A stretch of 64,000 nt of DNA from Candidatus Poribacteria bacterium. GTDB lineage: Bacteria > Poribacteria > WGA-4E > JAJDTR01. Both the position numbers and the translations under genes were made by a program. This document shows, piece by piece, positions 46,866-56,003 of the stretch (position 1 is the first letter of the stretch; every line of letters begins with the position of its first letter). The notes under the pieces were generated by a model. The model searched no databases. It was given only the letters and a program-made list of their open reading frames with translations, and was not told where the DNA came from. The DNA lies in contig JAPPIK010000005.1 in the NCBI GenBank assembly GCA_028820655.1, positions 16,916 through 80,915 on the forward strand, in the 5' to 3' direction.

Positions 46866-48101
46866 TTATTCGATTACAACACGGTGGACGTGTTTTTTCC
46901 CATGCCGCAGTAGCAAGGCACCGCGATCAAGATGTTCACCCGTGAGAATCGCATTAGTATCATTTATTTGCTCGCCATTCAGGTACGCGCCCCCCTGTTG
47001 AATCAAGCGACGAACCGCACTCTTGGACCCGCCCAAGCCCACTTCATTGAACAGATCGACGACTGGGATACCTCCGTTCAATCTATCCGCATCTACGATT
47101 GTCGTTGGAATCGCCGACAAATCGATGTCACCATCTCCGAAAGCTCCGCGCGAGGCAGAACGTGCGTTTTCCGCTTCCACGTCTCCGTGAGCAAGTTTGG
47201 TCACTTCATAGGCAAGTACCTCTTTCGCCTTTCGAATTGAATCACCTTTTAGTTCGCCCAATCGATTGACTTCGTCCATAGGCAAAAGCGTAAAACATGC
47301 GAGAAACCGCTTTACGTCCCTGTCATCGACGTTAATCCAGTATTGGTAAAAATCATAAGGAGAGGTGCGGTTGGTGTCGAGCCAAACAGCGCCGGTTGCT
47401 GTTTTACCCATCTTTTCGCCGTTCGCCGTGGTAAGGAGAGGAAAAGTCAGCGCGTGCACGGTTCTCCCTTCTAATCGCCGAACTAAATCGACGCCGGCGA
47501 GGATGTTTCCCCACTGATCATCGCCGCCAAGTTGGAGAACGCAACCATGATGCCGAAAGAGGTGAAGGAAGTCGTAAGCTTGCAGTAACTGGTAATTGAA
47601 TTCGATGAATGATAATCCTTCTTCACGCTCAAGACGCTGTCGGTAAGCCTCTGCCTTAATCATTTCATTGACACGGAAGTGTCGTCCAATCTCTCGCAAA
47701 AAATCAATGTAGCTGAGCGGCAGGAGCCAATCCGCGTTGTTCAGGAATGTGCCGATTCCCTCGCCGAAATCTAGATAGCGTTTGAGTTGGGAAAGGAGCC
47801 CGTCGCCGTTGGCGTCGATTGTTTCACGTAACAGCAACTGCCGCATCGTAGTCTTCCCGCTGGGATCACCAATCATCGTTGTCCCGCCGCCGATAATCGC
47901 AATTGGGGTATGTCCCGCACGTTGAAGGTGCACCATTGCCATTATGGGAACAAGACTCCCCACATGGAAGCTTTCGGCGGTCGCATCAAATCCGACGTAA
48001 TACGTAATCCGTTCTTCCGACAAAATTCGCGCAATTTCCGTGGGATTGGTAGATTGCCGTATGAATCCTCGCTCCCTTAATATTTCAAAGACATTCTCCA
48101 C
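46866..48101 (-). CDS. tyrS: Tyrosyl-tRNA synthetase
   Basis: Class I synthetase. The HIGH-type motif reads HVGS in FDATAESFHVGSLVP and the KMSKS-type loop reads KMGKT; a C-terminal S4 RNA-binding domain follows. The frame is open to a TTG at 48143 inside the U-run of the leader terminator; the start preferred here is GTG 48101, with AGGGG eight bases before it, giving MENVFEILRERG, the usual TyrS N-terminus (411 aa). It is preceded by an attenuator leader (48142-48304). Confidence 0.95.
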   Translation of the reverse strand: MENVFEILRERGFIRQSTNPTEIARILSEERITYYVGFDATAESFHVGSLVPIMAMVHLQRAGHTPIAIIGGGTTMIGDPSGKTTMRQLLLRETIDANGDGLLSQLKRYLDFGEGIGTFLNNADWLLPLSYIDFLREIGRHFRVNEMIKAEAYRQRLEREEGLSFIEFNYQLLQAYDFLHLFRHHGCVLQLGGDDQWGNILAGVDLVRRLEGRTVHALTFPLLTTANGEKMGKTATGAVWLDTNRTSPYDFYQYWINVDDRDVKRFLACFTLLPMDEVNRLGELKGDSIRKAKEVLAYEVTKLAHGDVEAENARSASRGAFGDGDIDLSAIPTTIVDADRLNGGIPVVDLFNEVGLGGSKSAVRRLIQQGGAYLNGEQINDTNAILTGEHLDRGALLLRHGKKHVHRVVIE

Positions 48102-48141
48102 TCGATTACCCCTGACTGCGCGGAATATCTGATCTGTGAAC

Positions 48142-48180
48142 AAAAAAGCCCATCATCGGTAACGTCTTTCGATGATGGGC
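48142..48180 (-). terminator. Attenuator terminator upstream of tyrS
   Basis: Perfect 11-bp stem in the minus-strand RNA, GCCCATCATCG (48170-48180) with CGATGATGGGC (48148-48158), followed by six T (48142-48147). It ends about 40 bases before the tyrS start codon. Confidence 0.87.
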
Positions 48181-48211
48181 GATTGACAAATGCTTTTTGC
48201 GAATCTTCAAG

Positions 48212-48304
48212 TTACTTTTCGGTTGCCGCCGGCCCATCACTAGGATACCAATATCTCACGGCGTGAGTTTTCTTATGAAAGTGAATGATACCGCGTGTGC
48301 TCAT
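48212..48304 (-). CDS. Leader peptide controlling tyrS by attenuation
   Basis: A 30-codon frame, ATG 48304 to TAA 48212, beginning MSTRGIIHFHKK and containing RYWY immediately before PSDGPAATEK. The PSDGPA codons overlie the segment (48231-48240) that can pair with the 5' arm of the terminator (8 bp, 48173-48180). Stalling at Tyr-Trp-Tyr would free that segment and prevent termination. No clear Shine-Dalgarno is present, and the frame continues upstream to 48445, so the true start could differ. Confidence 0.65.
   Translation of the reverse strand: MSTRGIIHFHKKTHAVRYWYPSDGPAATEK
48231..48240 (-). promoter_or_regulatory. Antiterminator segment 2 of the tyrS leader
   Basis: RNA-sense GTGATGGGCC; eight bases (TGATGGGC) complement the terminator's 5' arm at 48173-48180. 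A second copy of the complementary core (CCCCATCATG, 48302-48311) overlaps the leader ATG and could act as segment 1. Confidence 0.65.
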
Positions 48305-48367
48305 GATGGGGCTCGATACGAACTTTTTAAGAATCAGACAGATAGAGATTGTAGCGAATCTAGGTAA

Positions 48368-48397
48368 ATCATAACTGATGGTTGGTCGAGATGTCAA
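48368..48397 (-). promoter_or_regulatory. Promoter of the tyrS leader
   Basis: Minus strand: TTGACA (48392-48397), 18-bp spacer, TATGAT (48368-48373). Predicted start about 60 nt upstream of the leader ATG. Confidence 0.7.
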
Positions 48398-48646
48398 GCG
48401 ATTCTTGTTTCGGTTCCATTGGTTTTCCGTATCAATCGGTCTCACGTAAACGCATCAATAAAGAGGGTTGGCAAGCACTCGAACTTTTGCCGCGAATCAA
48501 GCGTGGAGATCGAAACGTACGAACGATTCAGGGAGGACCTCCGATTGGATCTAGGGGCCAATAGAGTTTGACAGAATCCGCAGGAAATAATACCATTTCA
48601 CGCAATCCAACAAAGAATCGCGTAACCTCACTATCAGGAAACGGAG

Positions 48647-49837
48647 ATGACAATGAAAGTTAAACCACATCGCTGGGGGCGCGTTACGAAAGCCATACAC
48701 GCCGGTGAGGAGACACTCCCAAGAACGGGGCCATTAATCCCCCCAATTTACCAGAACAGTACATTCAGGTTTGCATCATCGGATGAATGTGTTGACGCGT
48801 TTAGCGATGAAAGTTCTGACCATGTTTACACGCGCTGGGGTAATCCCACCCAATCGGTGCTAGAGGCTAAGATTGCCGCTTTAGAAGAAAGCGAGGCTGC
48901 ATTGGCAACGGCATCGGGCATGGCAGCTATTAGCACGGCGTTGCTCACGCGGCTAGGACACGGAGATCACGTCGTAGCCATGGATTCGCTTTATTCGGCC
49001 ACGCACAATCTTCTCTATGAAGATCTCCCTCGCGTGGGAATCGAAACGACTTTTGTAGACGGAACAGACACAAACCAGATTGAGCAAGCGTTACGGGCAA
49101 ACACAAAGGCACTCTACATCGAGAGTCCTGCGAACCCAACGCTCAAGCTTGTCGATATCCGTGCATGTGTCAAGATCGCGAGGCTTCACGGCATTACGAC
49201 AATTATAGATAACACGTTCGCCTCTCCCTGTGGACAGCAGCCCATCAAACTTGGAATCGATGTTGTCGTTCACAGCATGACCAAGTACATGAGCGGGAAT
49301 GGCACAGTGATTGCCGGTGCCATCGCAGCTTCGGCACCATTCATCGAAAGTGCCAGAATACGGGTGTTACGTAACTTTGGCGGAGTGATTAGTCCATTTA
49401 ACGCTTGGTTGACACTCCACGGACTTGCAACGCTTCCGTTGCGTTTCGTGCGACACTGTGAAAATGCTTTCCGAGTTGCAAGGTTTTTGGAAAGCCATCC
49501 CGCAATCGAGTGGGTGCGTTATCCCGGTCTTCACAGCCATCCGCAGCACAAGCTCGCCAAACGGCAAATGCAATCTTTTGGAGGGATGATTGCCTTTGAA
49601 CTCAAAGGTGGAGTAGAGGCAGGAAAAAGACTCGTAAACGGAACTCAACTGTGCGCGCTGGCAGTAAGTCTAGGAGACGTACGCACGTTGATCTGCCATC
49701 CTGCTTCAACCACTCACTTGCATATCCCCGCCGAAGCACGTAAACAATCGGGCATCTCGGATGGATTGGTGCGTCTTTCCGTCGGCTTGGAGGACGCCGA
49801 GGACATCATCGCAGACCTCGATCAGGGATTACCCTAA
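48647..49837 (+). CDS. Cys/Met-metabolism PLP enzyme (cystathionine gamma-synthase/sulfhydrylase family)
   Basis: A 396-aa fold-type I PLP enzyme. The N-terminal T-KAIHAGEE and PPIYQNSTF, the phosphate-binding ATASGMAAIST, and the PLP lysine in VVHSMTKYMSGN mark the MetB/MetC/MetZ/MetY/MGL family. The C-terminal SVGLEDAEDIIADL is typical. Motifs do not separate O-succinylhomoserine sulfhydrylase, cystathionine gamma-synthase and methionine gamma-lyase by eye. It stands alone, 47 bp from the convergent TPR gene. Confidence 0.93.
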   Translation: MTMKVKPHRWGRVTKAIHAGEETLPRTGPLIPPIYQNSTFRFASSDECVDAFSDESSDHVYTRWGNPTQSVLEAKIAALEESEAALATASGMAAISTALLTRLGHGDHVVAMDSLYSATHNLLYEDLPRVGIETTFVDGTDTNQIEQALRANTKALYIESPANPTLKLVDIRACVKIARLHGITTIIDNTFASPCGQQPIKLGIDVVVHSMTKYMSGNGTVIAGAIAASAPFIESARIRVLRNFGGVISPFNAWLTLHGLATLPLRFVRHCENAFRVARFLESHPAIEWVRYPGLHSHPQHKLAKRQMQSFGGMIAFELKGGVEAGKRLVNGTQLCALAVSLGDVRTLICHPASTTHLHIPAEARKQSGISDGLVRLSVGLEDAEDIIADLDQGLP

Positions 49838-49884
49838 TTCTCGCTGCAGCAAGACAGGAGGTTCCATTCTCAAGGCTGTTAACA

Positions 49885-51123
49885 TCAAAAATCGCTAACT
49901 TGAAGGTTTTGAATGTAATTTTCGTTAATCTTGTTCGAAGGGTGAGTTGGGTTCTGGTGAGGTTCGGCAAACTCCTTGATTAGGTGTTGATATGCCTCAA
50001 CGGCGAGATCAGCCTCATTACGTTTTTCGTGTATGTGTCCAATCCAATACTGAGCCTGCCGTCGCGTATCGTAATCGAAAGTGGCATTATCCGCTACTCT
50101 TCTATAGGCTTCAATAGCTCCGTCTGTGTCACCTTTGACATAGTAGATTTGAGCCACAAAGAACTGTGAATTTGGCGCGTTCTCGTTGTCCGGATATCTG
50201 TTAATTGCCTCTTCAAGTTGGTCAATGGCTTCATCGTATTGCTCCATCTTCTGATGCGCCCAGCCGATATAAAAGTGGGAATCTTGAGCAACCTTCGCTT
50301 CCGAATCGCTTTGAATAACATCATTATAGCTTGAAATGGCTTCATCATATCTGCCTTCGGCAAAGTATGTTTGCGCTATGCCGAACTGGGCAAGCGGGGT
50401 CAATTCTTCGTGCCCGGCACTGACCACTTTATTAAATTCGACCCGAGCATCTCGCAGTTTCCGCTGCTCGGTGTAAATCATCCCCGTATAGTACACTACA
50501 CTATGAATGAGATCGCTATCCCTAAAATCTTCCGATAGTTCACCAAACGCCTGTAGGGTGCGATTCAACTGGCCTTTTCCATAATGACACATGGCTCGAT
50601 TAAACCGTGCATGATCCACGAGTTTGCTGCCGGGGTGGTTCTCGATTAACCGATTGAATAGAACCAAAGCGCGGTCATAATAAGTGTTGGCAGACTCCAA
50701 CACCTCCGTCTCTTTCACGCCTTCGCCAGTTTTATAATTCGCTATAGCAATCGTAAACAACGCGTCATCCGTCCATTCGCTGTCGGGATAGTTGTTAATC
50801 AGGCGACGAAATAACGCAAACACCTCTTCATCTGTCCTCGCAATGCGTGAAGCAAGTTGATACATTGCATCATCGGCCCATCGACTGTCCGGATATTTTT
50901 CGAACACTTGGCGATATAGTGCCCTCACTTCGCGGACGCGCTTCTGATCTTCGTCATCGAGGGTCACGGGCGGCGTATCCGCCGTTCGTGCTTTCTGCCA
51001 AGTTTCCTCGGCTTTATCGTAATACCGAACGTAATCCGTGTCAGAATTGGTTGACTTGCCAATCCAGAAACCGGCGACTAGTGCGACAATCACAAGAATC
51101 TCCGTGACAATAAATTTTCTCAT
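49885..51123 (-). CDS. Membrane-anchored TPR protein (BamD/YbgF-like)
   Basis: A 412-aa protein with an uncleaved-looking N-terminal hydrophobic helix (about 5-22) and then a string of TPR-like repeats in the style YPDSEW.DDALF.IA.. (at least eight). Similar repeat arrays occur in BamD and CpoB/YbgF, which work in outer-membrane assembly and constriction. No lipobox is seen. Probable periplasmic scaffold; partners unknown. Confidence 0.85.
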   Translation of the reverse strand: MRKFIVTEILVIVALVAGFWIGKSTNSDTDYVRYYDKAEETWQKARTADTPPVTLDDEDQKRVREVRALYRQVFEKYPDSRWADDAMYQLASRIARTDEEVFALFRRLINNYPDSEWTDDALFTIAIANYKTGEGVKETEVLESANTYYDRALVLFNRLIENHPGSKLVDHARFNRAMCHYGKGQLNRTLQAFGELSEDFRDSDLIHSVVYYTGMIYTEQRKLRDARVEFNKVVSAGHEELTPLAQFGIAQTYFAEGRYDEAISSYNDVIQSDSEAKVAQDSHFYIGWAHQKMEQYDEAIDQLEEAINRYPDNENAPNSQFFVAQIYYVKGDTDGAIEAYRRVADNATFDYDTRRQAQYWIGHIHEKRNEADLAVEAYQHLIKEFAEPHQNPTHPSNKINENYIQNLQVSDF

Positions 51124-51355
51124 GTTCTACTCCTACTTTAATTAAGGTTGGATATGCTCTGACGGACATCAAAAGCCACAGCTACCGGCTAAGTCCTATA
51201 TCTTTAAGGATTCGTAGCAACATCATACTATGTATTACGATTTTACACGCCGTGTCAATACTAAACGCAGACAAAACCGATTACTCTGCGAACTTCATAT
51301 GATTAATGTCACAAACCAATCCAGTTTTAGTTCCCAGAATCGAATTTTACTTCTA

Positions 51356-52554
51356 CTTCTTGATAGCGTGCCATTATCCCTGTCGGGATAATTCATTCTG
51401 TAAGTAACACTGTTTTTTCGCCCAATGACTAGCCGTGAAGAGTGTTCCTCCGTGGTCTGGTTTTCACTCCAGAGGATCAAGCGACTGAATAAGGAGCGCG
51501 ATAGTAAATCCCGTGAGATGTCAACAGAACATGAATCCTCCCCGCGTCTGCTCTCCAGCGGATCAAGGGAGTGGATAGCGACCGCGATAGAGATCCCGGC
51601 AATGTCGAGTGTTTCTTGATAGCGCGCCATTATCCCTGTCGGGATAATTCTTTCAGCAAGTAACGGCCTCACATTTCCATGTAGGAGGGGCATCTTGCCC
51701 CGACGGTTTGTCTATAGCGCACATTATCCTTGGCGGAATGATTCCCTCATCAAGTGACTCTCAACTCCTGCTCTCTAACTGGTTCTGAAAAAGTGTTGCT
51801 TGGTAGCGCACCATCATCCCTGTCGGAATAATTCTTTCAGCAAGCAACACTCTTGTACCGCAAACTGTTAGTTTGCGATCGCAATCCATCAGCGGGACAC
51901 ATTCATTTTTCGCTTTATGACTGGCCGTAAAAAGTGTTCCTCCGTGGTCTGGTTTTCACTCCAGCGGAGTGAGATGTCAATAGACCACGATTCCTCCCCG
52001 CGTCTGCTCTCCAGCGGATCAAGGGAGTGGATAGCGACCGCGATAGAGATCCCGGCAATGTCGAGTGTTTCTTGATAGCGCGCCACTATCCCGGTCGAAA
52101 TAATTCTTTCAGCAAGCAACACTTACGTCTTTGAATCTATGATAGGCTTTGAAAAGGTGTTCCTTCGTGGTCTGGTTTTCACTCCAGAGGATCAAGCGAC
52201 TGAATAAGGAGCGCGATAGTAAATCCCGTGAGATGTCAATAGACCACGATTCCTCCCCGCGTCTGCACTCCAGCGGATCAAGGGAGTGGATAGTGACCGC
52301 GATAGAGATCCCGGCAATGTTGAGTGTTACTTGGTAGCAAGCCATTATCCCTGCCGGGATAATTCATTCAGCAAGTAACACTGGTTTTTTCGCTCAATGA
52401 CTAGCCGTGAAGAGTGTTCCTTCGTAGTCTGGTTTTCACTCCAGAGGATCAAGCGACTGAATAAGGAGCGCGATAGTAAATCCCGTGAGATGTCAATAGA
52501 ACATGAATCCTCCCCGCGTCTGCACTCCAGCGGAGTGCCATGTCGAGTGTTTCT
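51356..52554. repeat. Block of four intergenic repeat units
   Basis: Four copies of one long unit at 51425-51664, 51917-52124 (internal deletion), 52139-52382 and 52397-52554 (3' truncated). Each holds GTGTTCCTCCGTGGTCTGG, then TTTTCACTCCAG, a GATCAAG..A.TG.ATA module twice, and ends in a hairpin ATTATCCC-TGTC-GGGATAAT (51373-51392, 51629-51648, 52344-52363 with one change). Frames are open on both strands but diverge with the repeats, so no gene is called. Function unknown; a REP/MITE-like family is possible. Confidence 0.8.
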
Positions 52555-52707
52555 AGAGAGACTTGTACACAATCGCTTGTGTCAGAGATTTCTCTGGATG
52601 GATTCATAGTGGTGTGCTAGAATTCCGGGGAATCCGTAAACCTCAGTTCTATACCGGTGCACGGTAATCAGCAAGAAAAACACGACTTCCTGGTTCGAAT
52701 TCCTTTA

Positions 52708-53550
52708 ATGACGAGATACAAAATCATTGCGCTTGATATTGATGGGACGCTTCTAAACTCCTGTGGTCGTGTTTCGGATAGGACTTACAAAACAATCCAT
52801 CGTGCGGCTGAGGAAGGCGCCATCATTCTTGTTGTTACGGGACGGCGATTTTTTACGGCCAAACAGCGAATGTTACAACTAGACCTTCCTGACATGTTCC
52901 TTGCAGTGCACAACGGCGCAATTCTCAAGCAATTCAGCGGTGAAGTGCTATATCATCGTCTGCTGTCGCGCGACATGGCACAACAGGTCGTTGAAGTTGC
53001 TAAAGAAATGGGGCTTTCTCCCGTAGTCTTTGCGGGGACCGATGACGAGGCAACCGTCTTGGTCGAAGATTATTGGGACAAACTTGATTCGTGGGAACGG
53101 GGTTACCTTCAAGAAAACCGGCGATTTCTACGAGAAGTCGACAATCTCTCTACAGATTTACCCGACGACGTTATCGAAGTCATATGTGTAGTCCCGACTA
53201 CTGACCTGCATAAGCTGGCGGCGAATTTTGAAGAGCGACTGAACCGCCAGGTCAAACCGATCGTTGTTACTACCACGGATTGGCAACACGCCTTTATCGG
53301 TCTCACCAGCCCTGATGTAAGTAAACGTGAGCCTCTTCGGTTTCTCGCTGCGAAAGAAAAGATCGACCGGGGTGAAATCATCGCCATTGGTGACAATTAT
53401 AACGATTTGGAGATGTTACAATTCGCGGGAGTTGGCGTAGTTATGGAAAATGCCGTTCCGGCCCTCAAACAAATGGGATTTCACGTGACTGCATCAAACA
53501 ATGAAGATGGGGTTGCCCAGGCATTGCAGAAATTTCTGTTCGAGCGTTAA
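52708..53550 (+). CDS. HAD-superfamily (Cof-type) phosphatase
   Basis: A 280-aa HAD phosphatase from ATG 52708: motif I LDIDGTLLNS, motif II VVTGR, motif III Lys in AAKEK, motif IV GDNYNDLEML. The large C2B cap between motifs II and III marks the Cof/YkrA type, which dephosphorylates sugar phosphates, FMN or PLP. Substrate not inferable. No ribosome site is obvious, and a GTG 51 bases upstream is an alternative. Confidence 0.92.
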   Translation: MTRYKIIALDIDGTLLNSCGRVSDRTYKTIHRAAEEGAIILVVTGRRFFTAKQRMLQLDLPDMFLAVHNGAILKQFSGEVLYHRLLSRDMAQQVVEVAKEMGLSPVVFAGTDDEATVLVEDYWDKLDSWERGYLQENRRFLREVDNLSTDLPDDVIEVICVVPTTDLHKLAANFEERLNRQVKPIVVTTTDWQHAFIGLTSPDVSKREPLRFLAAKEKIDRGEIIAIGDNYNDLEMLQFAGVGVVMENAVPALKQMGFHVTASNNEDGVAQALQKFLFER

Positions 53551-54829
53551 TCCCTTACCAACACCGTCTCATTAGACATCTTTCCAAAATGCAACTGTGT
53601 GGTTACAGTAATCTTGCATATTAAAATGAATACACCGATTGGAGGCTCTTCGCGGAGTATATCATGCTAACAATCACGGCAAATCCATTCCAGGTTTTCG
53701 CCAAGTTGTGATGCTAGCCTTGATTGACGGTTTTGGTGATGCGAAAAATCTTACCCTGTCTGACGATGTGCTTGATGGCGACCCTGTGTGCCGCCAATCG
53801 TCGGTTGAATTGCTCCGCCTCATGAGTCAAGGACACACCCCGACATTTCTTTATAGGTGTCCAACTGTTGGCATACTGTTTGGCTATATCCGAAGAACTA
53901 TTGCAAAAAAATCCCTTGCCTTGCCGCTCCTCAATTTTAACTTGATTACTTAATTCGTGTGTAGTATACTAACATTGTGCTCCTTCTGTGAGCGTTGAAA
54001 CCGTGTTTTTTTCAAAACTTGCGTTCTTTCTCGCGCAATTCTGTAGGATCAAGTGAGTGAAGAGCAAACGCGATAGAAATCCCATAGAGATCCCTCAAAC
54101 GAGTGGATAGCGAGTGATCAAGGAAGTGAATAACGACCGCGATAGAGATCCCCTCGAGGTCGCGATTCCCCGCTCCCGCGCAGCGGCATGTCAATAGCAG
54201 GGACAAAACTCAATTCTTGCACTCCGGCGGAGTGCCATGTGTGTTGTGGCTTGCAATAGAAGTCCAGCAAAGGAGTGAATAGATCAACTGAGCGAATAGC
54301 GAACGCGGTGGAAGTCCCGTAGAAATCTTATACAGATTCCTCAAACGATGTCAAGTGTTGCAACTCTATGAAATCAGATCGAATTTATATCGGCGAACTC
54401 CCCATAGTTTGGCTAAGCGGGAGGAGGCGCGCTGAATCATATTCGCAGTATATCGCAGAAAAGGGCGTGGCGCTCCAAAACCGTCCAACCCGTGTCATCA
54501 CTGGATTACAAGGCGATTCTTGCTAATAGCCACCATCTGCGACGACATCCGGCGTCGCACGCCGAATTGAATCACGCAAACCAAGGTGAACAAGAAGTGT
54601 AACCGTCAAACATGGAAGATCCATTACGAGTCACGGGAAACAGAATATTCCGACAGAAAACGTCTGAGTTGATTAAATTACGGAGATACCTGCCCCCGCG
54701 CGGGAAAATGAAGGGCAAGCGGACGAACAACCTTTGCCGAATCTCCCAAATCTTTTGATCGTTCATTCACGCCTGTGGCTACTCAACGCTCGGAATATAC
54801 TCCGAAACGACTTTTAATATTTTGGAAAG
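53551..54829. other. 1.3-kb intergenic region carrying diverged repeats
   Basis: No gene is convincing. A plus-strand frame from TTG 53639 (104 codons) is unrecognised and has only a weak start. The stretch 54040-54345 holds decayed copies of the repeat modules found at 51356-52554. Confidence 0.55.
54040..54345. repeat. Second block of the dispersed repeat family
   Basis: Degenerate copies of the module GATCAAG.GA.TG.ATA followed by a CGCGATAGA.ATCCC element (54051-54098, 54118-54152, 54260-54330), plus the CACTCCGGCGGAGTGCCATGT piece also found at 52524-52541 in slightly different form. Confidence 0.65.
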
Positions 54830-55987
54830 ATGCCTATTGAGGCAACCGCACGAAATAGCTTCCGTCGTTCGGCATTCTGCGCTTATGTTATGGACCTAAA
54901 ACCCTTGGGAAAAGTGGAGGTAAGAACGATTCATCGATTACGAAACTCAATCACCAATTTTAAACTACGATTGGCGGTATTCGCGATATGCGCACTGATC
55001 TCAATCTCCGCAATCTGGTCTGCTGCGGGAAATGAAGAGAGGTTCGACTACGTGGTTGCTGTCGTCAATAATCAGGCCATCACGTGGTCCGAACTTCGGA
55101 GTGCACTGGTTATCCGCGCATTCGTTGATCCCTTGGTTTCATTACTGCCGCCGCTTCTCGAAGAACTCAGAAACCCCTCGGAAGAAGCACAGCGGGCTAT
55201 TCTTGATATTCTCATTGACCGAACGCTTATGTTACAGGAAGCCGAGCGCTGGGGAATCCCGTTGGCTCCATGGCAAGAAAAAGTTGCCGCCGGCATGGAA
55301 AGGCTCAAATCATCTTACCCCGCCGAGCCTGGATTCCCCGAGACACTGAAGATAAGCGGACTAGAATTTGCCGAGCTGGAGGAATGGGTAAGAGCAGGTT
55401 TGATAATCGATAGGCTGATTTTCAGAAAATTCATAAATTGGATTGAAGAGGAAAAGATCGAACAAGCATCACTGCAACATTTTGAACAATACAAATCTAA
55501 ATATCTAGAGCCGGCACGGGTCAGATTCAAATACGTCCGTATTCCTTTAAAGTTGGACGCTTCGCTTCAGGATGAGCAACAAGCCGAAAACTCTGCCGAA
55601 GAAATCTATCTCCGTCTGAGAAATGGTATGACGATAGAGGAAATTCAAAAAATTCTGCCAGATTTGGCGCCAATCAAGCCCGAAACGACGACAGAATACA
55701 TTGATACCAAACTGGGAAGGACAATTGCCGTATTGAAGACCAATAGATGGAGTTCCCCTATTCGTACGCCCACCGGGTACCTAATTGTCAATTCATTCGG
55801 TGTCGAGAAACGCCGCCAGCAAGCCTACACTGAGGTCAAGGAGGAGATTGAGACAATGCTTATTGAAGAACAGGTTGGCGAACAGATGGAGAAATGGCTT
55901 GCGGAGCAGAAGGAAACCGCAAATTGGCGCATAGTGGATCCATCGTTAGCCAAGAGATACGAGCACAGTCCACGCAAAAAGCCTTGA
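54830..55987 (+). CDS. SurA-like periplasmic chaperone/prolyl isomerase
   Basis: A 385-aa protein with a long basic N-terminus, a signal-anchor (about 45-65, LRLAVFAICALISISAIWS), a SurA-N-like helical domain (VVAVVNNQAITWSELRSAL...ILIDRTLMLQEAERWG) and a degenerate parvulin-like domain near 220-340. SurA proteins escort outer-membrane proteins. Start uncertain: ATG 54830 follows GGAAAG; an ATG at 54890 would give a more usual signal length. It lies 16 bp before the BtpA-like gene. Confidence 0.82.
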   Translation: MPIEATARNSFRRSAFCAYVMDLKPLGKVEVRTIHRLRNSITNFKLRLAVFAICALISISAIWSAAGNEERFDYVVAVVNNQAITWSELRSALVIRAFVDPLVSLLPPLLEELRNPSEEAQRAILDILIDRTLMLQEAERWGIPLAPWQEKVAAGMERLKSSYPAEPGFPETLKISGLEFAELEEWVRAGLIIDRLIFRKFINWIEEEKIEQASLQHFEQYKSKYLEPARVRFKYVRIPLKLDASLQDEQQAENSAEEIYLRLRNGMTIEEIQKILPDLAPIKPETTTEYIDTKLGRTIAVLKTNRWSSPIRTPTGYLIVNSFGVEKRRQQAYTEVKEEIETMLIEEQVGEQMEKWLAEQKETANWRIVDPSLAKRYEHSPRKKP

Positions 55988-56003
55988 CGCTTCGTCCAAT
56001 GTC

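Noticed and set aside
48142..48370. T-box riboswitch in front of tyrS
   Set aside because: The T-box consensus TGGNACCGCG is absent on the transcribed strand; an ATACCGCG-like string is on the wrong strand. Leader-peptide attenuation explains the structure better.
51425..52609. Short frames repeated in the 51-52 kb region, all similar to each other
   Set aside because: Their similarity is that of the DNA repeat; frames are open on both strands, truncated at random, and lack ribosome sites.
53639..53953. 104-codon frame with a TTG start
   Set aside because: No family recognised, weak start, and it lies in a repeat-bearing intergenic region; a decayed gene cannot be excluded.
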